From: Alphaproteobacteria bacterium LSUCC0719
GTDB lineage: Bacteria; Pseudomonadota; Alphaproteobacteria; Puniceispirillales; Puniceispirillaceae
Assembly: GCA_040839025.1 (NCBI GenBank)
Contig: JBFPJN010000001.1
Span: 310,001-374,000 of the forward strand
Direction of reading: 5' to 3'
Length of the DNA stretch: 64,000 nucleotides
The translations under genes and the position numbers were made by a program. Positions 35,442-42,786 of the stretch are shown here, one piece after another. A model generated the notes under the pieces. The model worked only from the letters and a program-made list of their open reading frames with translations, was not told where the DNA came from and ran no database searches. Each line of letters opens with the position of its first letter. The first letter of the stretch is position 1.

Positions 35442-36758
35442 ATGCGAATTGCAGTTATCGGGTCGGGTATATCCGGCCTTGGAAGCGCTTATTTACTCAA
35501 CCACAATGCCGATATCCATCTGTTTGAATGTGACCATCGACTTGGCGGGCACAGTCATACCGTGGAAGCGGTTTTCGGAGACAGGCGCGTTCCGGTCGAC
35601 ACCGGGTTCATCGTCTTCAACCCACTGAACTATCCAAATCTGATTGCGCTGTTTGAACAGCTGTCAGTGCCGTGGATTGACAGTGACATGAGCTTTGCCG
35701 TGTCGCTCCGCGATGGCGGTTGTGAATATGAAGGCTCGCTTGCCGGCCTGATGTCACAACCATCAAATCTGGTGCGCCCCCGCTACTGGTCGATGCTGGC
35801 TGACCTGACAAAGTTCTACCGCACCGGATATGCACGCGCTTTTTCCGGCCCGGCGGATGAAACACTGGCCGGGTTTCTGCATCGTGAGGGCTATGGCAAG
35901 GCCTTTATCGAGGATCATCTGCTGCCGATGGGGGCTGCCATCTGGTCCTGTTCCGCGCAGATGATGATGGATTATCCGATCCGTTCGCTGCTGCAGTTCA
36001 TGGAAAATCACAAGCTGCTGAATTTCATCGATCGTCCGCAATGGCGCACCGTGCAGGGCGGATCACGCGAATATGTAAACCGTATCGCCGCTTCACTTGG
36101 CGGTACGGCTGGTGGTCGCATCCATCTGAACACCCATATCACCGGTGTGCGACGGGCACAGGGTGGCGTGATCCTGACAATTGCCGGCGAGGGTGATGTC
36201 TGGTTCGACAAGGTTGTGATGGCGGCGCATGCCGACCAGTCGTTGGCATTGATTTCCGATCCGACACCGGCAGAGCAGGAGATTCTTTCCGGCTTCCGCT
36301 TCCAGCCCAACAGGGCTGTCCTGCATTCCGATGCAAGCCTGATGCCCCGCCGTCGCCGTGCCTGGGGGGCCTGGAACTATATTGGTGGCGAGGGTGTCGA
36401 TACCTCGCTGTGCCTGACCTACTGGATGAACCGTCTGCAATCCATTGACGCCGCTTACCCGTTGTTCGAGACGTTGAATCCGCATCGTGAACCTGACCGG
36501 GCTCTTGTTCATGGCAGTTACAGTTATGCGCATCCGGTCTTTGACGAGCGGGCTGTTGCCTCGCAGAGGCGTCTTGCCGAAATCCAGGGAACCGACAATC
36601 TGTTCTTTGCCGGCGCCTGGACAGGCCACGGGTTTCATGAAGACGGTCTGAAATCGGCCATCGCCATTACCCGGACATTGGGATTCGATGTGCCCTGGCG
36701 CACCGAGGTCACCGCGTGGCAGCGTCCCGTCATCGCCGAGACCCGCGAGATTGCGTGA
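35442..36758 (+). CDS. FAD-dependent amine-oxidase-like oxidoreductase of a fatty-acid modification cluster
   Basis: A 438-residue flavoprotein with the N-terminal FAD motif VIGSGISGLGSAYLL and GLGGHS-type follow-up (HRLGGHSHTVE), and a C-terminal FAD contact FFAGAWTGHGFHEDGLKSA. It belongs to the amine oxidase/protoporphyrinogen-oxidase-like group usually encoded beside cyclopropane-fatty-acid-synthase genes and DUF1365. The start at ATG 35442 has GGGAAGG just upstream; the frame is open to 35388. The stop overlaps the DUF1365 start by one base. In Rhodobacter such clusters are induced by singlet oxygen and linked to methylated or furan fatty acids; the role here is inferred from that. Confidence 0.82.
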   Translation: MRIAVIGSGISGLGSAYLLNHNADIHLFECDHRLGGHSHTVEAVFGDRRVPVDTGFIVFNPLNYPNLIALFEQLSVPWIDSDMSFAVSLRDGGCEYEGSLAGLMSQPSNLVRPRYWSMLADLTKFYRTGYARAFSGPADETLAGFLHREGYGKAFIEDHLLPMGAAIWSCSAQMMMDYPIRSLLQFMENHKLLNFIDRPQWRTVQGGSREYVNRIAASLGGTAGGRIHLNTHITGVRRAQGGVILTIAGEGDVWFDKVVMAAHADQSLALISDPTPAEQEILSGFRFQPNRAVLHSDASLMPRRRRAWGAWNYIGGEGVDTSLCLTYWMNRLQSIDAAYPLFETLNPHREPDRALVHGSYSYAHPVFDERAVASQRRLAEIQGTDNLFFAGAWTGHGFHEDGLKSAIAITRTLGFDVPWRTEVTAWQRPVIAETREIA

Positions 36759-37549
36759 TGACAGCTTGCCAGCTCGTGCGATCCAGAATTGATCACACGC
36801 GCCATGGCACGCCATCGCACTTCCTGTCACGCAAGGGTCTGTCCATATGGATTGATCTCGACAGGCTTGCCGAGGCTGATCGCCAATCCTGCTGTTTTTC
36901 CGTCGACAGGTTCAATCTGCTGTCATTTCGACAGTCCGATTATGGACCCAATTTTCGGCGTCCCGGCAGCATAACGCCGCTGGCGGACTATGCCCGCGAA
37001 CAGGCGCGGCATATCTGCCCCGATCAGGAGATCGCCAGCGTTCATCTGCTGACCTTTCCGCGGATCATGGGGATGGCGTTCAATCCAGTGTCGATCTATG
37101 TGCTTCGGGACAGCGCGGATCGTGACGTGATGTATATTTACGAGGTCCGCAACACTTTTGGCGACATGCATGCCTATATTGGCCGCGTCGACCAAGGGCA
37201 GGCCATTCTCGAGGCTGAAAAGATCTTTCATGTCTCGCCCTTTTTCCCAGTCAGCGGAGACTACCGGCTGCGGTTCGCTGCGCCGGCAGACACGTCTGCG
37301 GTTCAGGTGCTGATGCGCTATACCGATGCTGGCAAACCCCGCCTGACGGCAACGTTGCGCGGTGAACGGGAACAGCTTACTAATTTAGAGGTGTTTAAGG
37401 CACTTGTGACAACTGGCCAATGGCCGATGAGGCCGCTGATCTCGATCCATGTCGAGGCGGTACGCCTGTGGTGGAAACGTGTTCGTTTTTACCGGCGGCC
37501 GGAACCGCCGGGTCCGTGGTCGCGTGCCAGGAATGTTGGTGGGAAATGA
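36758..37549 (+). CDS. DUF1365 protein
   Basis: A 263-residue protein of the DUF1365 family. The conserved central block is HLLTFPRIMGMAFNPVSIYVL, followed by VRNTFGDMHAYI and EKIFHVSPFFPV. The biochemical role is unknown, but it is almost always encoded between the FAD protein and a CFA-synthase-like methyltransferase, as here. It is translationally coupled to the upstream gene (one-base overlap) and ends 6 bp before the methyltransferase gene. A small AT-rich codon patch occurs near 37378-37396. Confidence 0.85.
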   Translation: MTACQLVRSRIDHTRHGTPSHFLSRKGLSIWIDLDRLAEADRQSCCFSVDRFNLLSFRQSDYGPNFRRPGSITPLADYAREQARHICPDQEIASVHLLTFPRIMGMAFNPVSIYVLRDSADRDVMYIYEVRNTFGDMHAYIGRVDQGQAILEAEKIFHVSPFFPVSGDYRLRFAAPADTSAVQVLMRYTDAGKPRLTATLRGEREQLTNLEVFKALVTTGQWPMRPLISIHVEAVRLWWKRVRFYRRPEPPGPWSRARNVGGK

Positions 37550-37555
37550 GGGGAT

Positions 37556-38746
37556 ATGATGACAGGTTTCTTTGATCGACGAAAACTCGACCTGCTACTT
37601 ACCTTGTTCTCGCGGCTCCAATATGGCCGCCTTGCTGTCACCCTTCCGGATGGCACACGTCACGAGTTTGTCGGGGTGGAGCCCGGTCCGGCAGCCGAGA
37701 TGACGATCCTGCGGCTGGAGGCCGTCTCGCAGATCATTGCAGATGGCAAGATGGGGTTCTGCGAAGCCGTCATGGATGGTGACATCGACAGCCCGGGCAT
37801 GGCTGAATTGATTGAACTGGCGGTGATGCATGACGCCATGCTCACCCAGCAGATGTCGGCCAGTATCTGGCGCCGCATCGGCCTGCGTCTGTTTCATGGC
37901 ATGCGACGAAACAGCAAATCCGGCGCGGCCAAGAACATCGCCTATCATTATGATCTCGGCAATGAATTCTATGCCGCATGGCTTGATCAAACGATGACCT
38001 ATTCATCTGCCATGTATGATCACGACACGGATGATCTGGCGACGGCGCAGGCCAACAAATACCGGCGTCTTGCTGATCTTGCCGATATCCAGCCGGGCGA
38101 TCATGTGCTTGAAATCGGATGTGGATGGGGTGGTTTCGCCGCATACGCAATCGCGGAACGTGGCGCCAAGGTCACTGGCATCACCATTTCACGTGAACAG
38201 CATGATTTCGCAAAAAAACGACTTGCCGATGCTGGTCTTGCCGGGCGCGGCGATGTGCAGCTGATCGACTATCGTGATCTGAATGGCACATTCGACAAGA
38301 TTGTTTCAATCGAGATGTTCGAAGCTGTTGGTCAGGCCTATTGGCCAACCTATTTCAATGCTGTCTCGTCGTTGCTGAAACCCGGAGGCCGGGCAGCTCT
38401 GCAGGCCATTACCATCGAAGAGACGGCCTTTGAAGAATATCGGCGCGACCCCGATTTCATCCAGCGTTACATCTTCCCTGGCGGCATGCTGCCGTCAATG
38501 CCGCGACTGGAGCGACCTGTCGCCGAGGCCGGCCTGAGGCTGGTCGATGAAACCGGCTTTGGTCAGGATTATGCCCGTACGCTTGCAGAATGGCGCTCGC
38601 GGTTCCAGGAGGCGTGGCCGCAGCTTGCCAGAGGCAAGTTCGACAACAGGTTCAAACGCATGTGGGAACTGTATCTGTCCTATTGTGAGGGTGGATTTCG
38701 CGCTGGCATGATTGATGTTAAACATCTTGTCTACATGCATCGCTAG
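37556..38746 (+). CDS. Cyclopropane-fatty-acyl-phospholipid synthase family methyltransferase
   Basis: SAM-dependent methyltransferase of 396 residues that adds a methylene or methyl group to unsaturated fatty acyl chains of membrane lipids. Motif I is VLEIGCGWGG (about 184-193), preceded by NIAYHYDLGNEFYAAWLDQTMTYSSAMY, which holds the usual substrate-binding residues, and followed by EMFEAVGQAYWPTYF. The C-terminus YCEGGFRAGMIDV is conserved. GAGGGG precedes the ATG. The product may be cyclopropane or a methyl-branched precursor of furan fatty acids, depending on the partners. Confidence 0.9.
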   Translation: MMTGFFDRRKLDLLLTLFSRLQYGRLAVTLPDGTRHEFVGVEPGPAAEMTILRLEAVSQIIADGKMGFCEAVMDGDIDSPGMAELIELAVMHDAMLTQQMSASIWRRIGLRLFHGMRRNSKSGAAKNIAYHYDLGNEFYAAWLDQTMTYSSAMYDHDTDDLATAQANKYRRLADLADIQPGDHVLEIGCGWGGFAAYAIAERGAKVTGITISREQHDFAKKRLADAGLAGRGDVQLIDYRDLNGTFDKIVSIEMFEAVGQAYWPTYFNAVSSLLKPGGRAALQAITIEETAFEEYRRDPDFIQRYIFPGGMLPSMPRLERPVAEAGLRLVDETGFGQDYARTLAEWRSRFQEAWPQLARGKFDNRFKRMWELYLSYCEGGFRAGMIDVKHLVYMHR

Positions 38747-38755
38747 GAACCGGGC

Positions 38756-39214
38756 ATGGCAAGCCAGCTGACCATTCCGGCATTCGAACCGGAACGATAT
38801 TTCGCACGCCGTCTCGATGCCTATGGTGTGTTTGTCGACCGGTTTGGCACCATTCGTCGCCAGTTCGAGGTGGCCGTTGCCGGCCGGCAAACGGACAGCG
38901 GCTTTGTTCTGGACGAATCATTTCTCTATGACGATGGCGAAACCGAACAGCGGCGCTGGGAGGTGACGGCACTTGGCGGCGGTCGTTATGAGGGACGCTG
39001 CGCCGATGTTGTCGGTGTGGCGCGTGGGCTGTGTACGGCAAATATGCTCAGCTGGCGCTACAGGTTCCGGCTGGCAATGTATGGGCGCAAGGTCACCGTG
39101 GGGTTTGATGACGTTATGGTCCTGCAGGCCGGTGACATCCTGGTGAACAGGGCCACCGTGTCAAAGGCCGGGTTCCGCCTTGGCGAGGTGCTTCTCAGCT
39201 TTCATCCGTCCTGA
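38756..39214 (+). CDS. DUF3833 family protein
   Basis: A 152-residue protein recognised as DUF3833 by GYGVFVDRFGTIRRQF-like and VVGVARGLCTANMLSWRYRF segments. Family members are usually lipoproteins or periplasmic, but no lipobox or signal peptide is visible here, so this version may be cytoplasmic or the true start may differ. It closes the plus-strand lipid cluster and overlaps the convergent NTF2-like gene by 20 bp. Confidence 0.78.
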   Translation: MASQLTIPAFEPERYFARRLDAYGVFVDRFGTIRRQFEVAVAGRQTDSGFVLDESFLYDDGETEQRRWEVTALGGGRYEGRCADVVGVARGLCTANMLSWRYRFRLAMYGRKVTVGFDDVMVLQAGDILVNRATVSKAGFRLGEVLLSFHPS

Positions 39215-39650
39215 CCTTGAAAAGCCGTAATATCGGACGCATCAGCGCACCGATCATCGGCAGGCGGGCCAATAGCTGGCTTGCGCTGTCCCAGTGGTCT
39301 ATATGTGTCGAGATCAGCCCGTCCTTTCCAACATGAACTTCGCTCATGCCTTCGAAATCAAGGTTTGTATGCGGCCAGCTCTTGATGCGCCCGCTCATCC
39401 GCCAGCGAAGATAGGCGCGCTGTTCATCACTCTGGGTGCCGTGGGCAATGTCGATAATGTGGAACCGTGGCGCGTCGCAGGTCTCGAACATGTGCTGGAA
39501 AATGCGCCGAAAGGCAGCCTGGCCGGTCACGTCATTGAACGGGTCGGTGAACCGGATATCTGGCGATGTGGTGGCCAGAAGCGCGTCCATTGTTTCCGGG
39601 GTGAGGGCGGCAAAGGCATTCGCATAGCGGGTGATGATATCGTCTGTCAC
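39195..39650 (-). CDS. NTF2-like / SnoaL-like domain protein
   Basis: A 151-residue protein with the alpha+beta cone fold of the NTF2 superfamily: ITRYANAFAALTPETMDALLA, then IRFTDPFNDVTGQAAFRRIF and HIDHWDSASQLLARLP. Such domains act as ligand carriers, isomerases or cyclases. Similar proteins accompany the CFA/DUF1365 clusters in other bacteria. It lies 8 bp downstream of the SDR gene and converges on the DUF3833 gene. Confidence 0.8.
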   Translation of the reverse strand: MTDDIITRYANAFAALTPETMDALLATTSPDIRFTDPFNDVTGQAAFRRIFQHMFETCDAPRFHIIDIAHGTQSDEQRAYLRWRMSGRIKSWPHTNLDFEGMSEVHVGKDGLISTHIDHWDSASQLLARLPMIGALMRPILRLFKVRTDES

Positions 39651-39658
39651 GATGGGGC

Positions 39659-40408
39659 CTATTTCTGCGGAAAACCGGTTCGTGCCCCGACAAGGCGGAA
39701 AAAGGTCCGGTCCGGAAGCCAGCGCAGCATATTCATGCTGCGGGCGAATTTGCGCGGAAAGCTGATCATGAACCGGTTGGTCTTCAGGCCGGCAAGTATC
39801 TCGTCTGCTGCTGTGTCGGCGCTGATCAGGCCCGGCATTTCATAGTCGTTCACCGCGGTGGATTCGGTGTCGACAAAGCCGGGGCAGATGACTTTGATGT
39901 CAATGCCGCGTGGCGCAAGATCAAAAGTCATGGATTCGGCGAGGGAAATCAGTGCGGCCTTGGTTGGTCCATAGGCGGCGGCACGCGGCAGTCCGCGCCA
40001 TCCGGCAACCGATGACACCAGCGCAAGCTGTCCCCGGCCTTGTGCAAGCATATGGTCGATAAGTTCAGGCAACGCATTGACAACACCCATATAATTGACA
40101 TCCATGTGCCTGGCATAGATAGCCGGATCAATGATTGTCGTGTCTTGGGGCTCATAGATTCCGGCATTGAGAATGGCGCAATCTATTGGGCCCTGCGTCG
40201 AGACAGCGTCGGTAATCACCTGTGCCAGCGCATTGGCGTCGGTGACATCGCACACAACGCCATGAAAATTCTGTTGCCCGTCTCCAAGGGCGGCCAGCCT
40301 ATCGGCACGGCGTGCCACGGCAGTGACCTTGTTGCCTGCCGCCAGGCATTTCCCGGCAAGGGCGGCGCCAATGCCGGAACTGGCACCCGTGATGAAATAA
40401 TGCGACAT
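39659..40408 (-). CDS. Short-chain dehydrogenase/reductase of the lipid-modification cluster
   Basis: Classical SDR of 249 residues with TGASSGIG (7-14), LNAG (80-83), S132-S133, Y146 and K150 (YGPTK). I start at ATG 40408 because GAGGG sits 8 nt upstream; an ATG two codons earlier is too close to it, and the open frame to 40555 is not family-like. The N-terminal TGASSGIGAALAGKCLAAGNKVTAVARR fits DltE/YdfG-like enzymes. Co-transcribed with the NTF2-like gene, and likely part of the fatty-acid modification set. Confidence 0.86.
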   Translation of the reverse strand: MSHYFITGASSGIGAALAGKCLAAGNKVTAVARRADRLAALGDGQQNFHGVVCDVTDANALAQVITDAVSTQGPIDCAILNAGIYEPQDTTIIDPAIYARHMDVNYMGVVNALPELIDHMLAQGRGQLALVSSVAGWRGLPRAAAYGPTKAALISLAESMTFDLAPRGIDIKVICPGFVDTESTAVNDYEMPGLISADTAADEILAGLKTNRFMISFPRKFARSMNMLRWLPDRTFFRLVGARTGFPQK

Positions 40409-40579
40409 GCTCATACCCTCAAAGCCGGCCAGTTCTGGAATGTGGTCCTGATCTGGCAGGTGGGTATAATCGCATCCATTGTGAAGAGGCGCGAGGCAAA
40501 ACATGCGGTGCGGAGCCTCGCCACGGTCGGGACCGCGTTGGACGTATGGCGGCACCTGACCATTGCATGACGCAATTGG

Positions 40580-40610
40580 TTGACAGGATGCCGCAGAATC
40601 AGACCAATAT
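40580..40610 (+). promoter_or_regulatory. Candidate promoter of the B12 riboswitch leader
   Basis: A perfect TTGACA (40580-40585) lies upstream of a weak -10-like stretch around 40603-40610. A start near 40617 would place the riboswitch P1 stem at the very 5' end of the RNA. The -10 is poor, so confidence is limited. Confidence 0.4.
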
Positions 40611-40619
40611 CATGCAGCG

Positions 40620-40805
40620 TTGAAGGTGGCTGTGGGGCAAAGCCCCATGCCTTAATGAGGGAATATGGTACGGGTGAAAAATGACTGCCCAAAGCCATGG
40701 CCGTCCCCGCGACTGTATGCTGGTCGCCCGTCATCATGCCACTGGGGGAACTTCCTCCGGGAAGGCGGACGGGCCATGACCACGAGCCAGGAGACCTGCC
40801 TTCAA
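40620..40805 (+). promoter_or_regulatory. Cobalamin (B12) riboswitch
   Basis: The 3' part contains the B12 box AGCCAGGAGACCTGCC at 40785-40800. The conserved core GCCACTG is at 40738-40744 and GGGAAGGC at 40759-40766. The P1 stem closes: TTGAAGG (40620-40626) pairs with CCTTCAA (40799-40805). It stands 126 bp before hupE and should repress the hupE-cobW-cobN-cobO-cobQ run when adenosylcobalamin is plentiful. No strong terminator hairpin with a T run follows, so control is probably at translation. The remaining gap (40409-40619, 40806-40930) holds no gene I can support. Confidence 0.93.
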
Positions 40806-40930
40806 AGCTGGAAAGCAACGGCCGGGGAATGCCGTGAAGCGAGCCTTTGTTATGTTGCCCGCGACACCATCCCCGCCATGAAACCGAACCGTCCTGATGG
40901 TCAGGCAATGGTTCTTATGGGGGACGCCCA

Positions 40931-41563
40931 ATGACGAAGTTCTTTGCGCTGGCAGCAGCTATGATCCTGACAACCGGCACCGCCGCGATGGCACACCATC
41001 CGCTGGGTGGCATGACACCGAACAGTATGACCGAAGGGCTTCTGTCCGGGCTTGGCCATCCGGTCATCGGGCTTGATCATCTTGCCTTTGTGATCGCGGT
41101 TGGCCTGATAGCTGCCTTCCATCGCAATTTCGTGCTGATGCCGGTGGCTTTTGTGGCTGGCACGCTTGCCGGGGCAATGCTGACACTTGCCGCTGTGACA
41201 CTGCCGTTCGCCGAGATCGTCATCACAGGCTCGGTCATCGCCGGCGGCGTTGTGGCGATGCGTGGGCGGGCAACCGATCTGCGGGTTGCCGGTGGCATTG
41301 CCGCGCTGGTGGGTCTGTTTCACGGCTGGGCCTATGGCGCCACCATTGTCGGTGCCGAGGCAACGCCGATTGTTGCCTATCTCGCTGGTTTCGGGATGAT
41401 CCAGATGGCCATTGCCATCGGCGTTGCGATGCTGGTCAACAGGATCTGGAAGTCACTTGATGCCGGTGCTTTGCAGCCGCGGCTGGCCGGGGCGGCCATT
41501 GCCGGTGTTGGCGTCTCCTATATGGTGGAAATTGTTGAAGCGGTGGTTTTCCCCGCGATGTAA
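40931..41563 (+). CDS. hupE: HupE/UreJ family transporter, probable cobalt importer
   Basis: A 210-residue membrane protein with signal peptide MTKFFALAAAMILTTGTAAMA followed by AHHPLGG, a metal-binding N-terminus typical of processed HupE. Further signatures are GLGHPVIGLDHLAFVIAVG and LVGLFHGWAYGA, each with a membrane-embedded His. Six or so hydrophobic helices are seen. HupE/UreJ proteins carry nickel or cobalt; placement directly behind a B12 riboswitch and before cob genes indicates cobalt. GGGGGA lies 7 nt before the ATG. Confidence 0.88.
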   Translation: MTKFFALAAAMILTTGTAAMAHHPLGGMTPNSMTEGLLSGLGHPVIGLDHLAFVIAVGLIAAFHRNFVLMPVAFVAGTLAGAMLTLAAVTLPFAEIVITGSVIAGGVVAMRGRATDLRVAGGIAALVGLFHGWAYGATIVGAEATPIVAYLAGFGMIQMAIAIGVAMLVNRIWKSLDAGALQPRLAGAAIAGVGVSYMVEIVEAVVFPAM

Positions 41564-41570
41564 CAAAGGT

Positions 41571-41596
41571 GCCGCCGGTTCCGGGCGGCGGCTTTT
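41571..41596 (+). terminator. Hairpin with short T run between hupE and cobW
   Basis: GCCGCC (41571-41576) and GGCGGC (41584-41589) form a 6-bp GC stem with a 7-nt loop, followed by GGCTTTTG. It looks like a weak intrinsic terminator or processing site that could lower cobW-cobN expression relative to hupE. Confidence 0.45.
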
Positions 41597-41688
41597 GCAG
41601 GGGCAGGGTCGCATGGCTCTGCCTTTTTGCATTTCCGGGTCCGTGCATACGGCTTATGAAGGCGCATCAGGCGCGAAAGGTTCAAACG

Positions 41689-42786
41689 ATGGCATCACCC
41701 CGTATCCCCGCAACCGTGATCACCGGGTTCCTTGGGTCCGGCAAGACAACACTGATCCGCCATATCATCACCCAGGCCAATGGCCGTCGGCTGGCGCTGA
41801 TCGTCAATGAATTCGGTGATATCGGCATGGATGGTGCGATGCTCGAGGATTGCGGCGCGGAAAGCTGTGGTGCTGATGACATCATCGAACTTGCCAATGG
41901 CTGTATCTGCTGCACAGTGGCCGATGATTTCCTGCCAAGCATCCAGCAATTGCTGGCCCAGACACCGCCGCCCGACCACATTATTATCGAGACATCCGGC
42001 CTTGCCCTGCCGCAACCGCTTGTCCAGGCCTTCAACTGGCCGGACATCAAGTCACAGGTCATGCTCGACGGGGTGGTGACGCTTGTTGACGGGCCGGCGC
42101 TGGCAGAGGGCGGTGTCGCACATGACCTTGATGCGCTGGAAGCACAACGCGCCGCCGACGAGGAGCTGGACCATGAAAGCCCGATTGACGAGTTGTTCGC
42201 CGATCAGATAGGCGCTGCCAACCTGATTGTGCTGTCAAAGGCGGATCTGCTCGATGAGGCTGGCATGGCGCGTGCGCGTGGTGCGGTTGAAGACCAGCTC
42301 GAAGCCCCAACGCCGATCATTCCTGTTGCGGGCGGGGCGGCTCCGATGGACGCCATTCTCGGCCTTGGCATGGAAGAGCAGGCACATGCCCGCTCGCAGC
42401 ATTCGCATCACCACCACCACCACCATGATGATGACGACCATGACGATGATCACCATCATCATCACGAGCATGGCCATGATGAATTTTCCTCGCGTATCAT
42501 CGCGCTTGCAGAAATTGACGATGTTGATGTGTTTCAGCAAACCATTGCCGCGCTTGCCGCGGAATTCGGCATCTTGCGGGCCAAGGGGCGTGTTGCGGTC
42601 AGTGGCAAGGCGCTGCCCTATGTGGTGCAGGCGGTCGGCAGACGTGTTGACGGCTATTTTGCCCGTGACCGGGATGCTGTTTCCGGCAGGCTTGTTGTCA
42701 TTGGCATGGCTGGACTGGATGCGGAACGCATTGCGGCGCGTCTTGGTGGCAGTTTGATCGACGAAGATGCATCTTCCCAGGGTTGA
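41689..42786 (+). CDS. cobW: CobW, G3E GTPase of cobalamin synthesis
   Basis: A 365-residue metallochaperone-type GTPase. P-loop GFLGSGKTT (13-21), the metal-binding CICC motif (72-75) and SKAD (183-186, a variant of NKxD) are present. A His/Asp-rich stretch at about 238-263 can bind cobalt or zinc. The CobW C-terminal domain follows. It is thought to deliver cobalt to the chelatase. The start at ATG 41689 has AAAGG 9 nt upstream; an ATG at 41656 has none. The 3' end overlaps cobN by 20 bp. Confidence 0.92.
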   Translation: MASPRIPATVITGFLGSGKTTLIRHIITQANGRRLALIVNEFGDIGMDGAMLEDCGAESCGADDIIELANGCICCTVADDFLPSIQQLLAQTPPPDHIIIETSGLALPQPLVQAFNWPDIKSQVMLDGVVTLVDGPALAEGGVAHDLDALEAQRAADEELDHESPIDELFADQIGAANLIVLSKADLLDEAGMARARGAVEDQLEAPTPIIPVAGGAAPMDAILGLGMEEQAHARSQHSHHHHHHHDDDDHDDDHHHHHEHGHDEFSSRIIALAEIDDVDVFQQTIAALAAEFGILRAKGRVAVSGKALPYVVQAVGRRVDGYFARDRDAVSGRLVVIGMAGLDAERIAARLGGSLIDEDASSQG

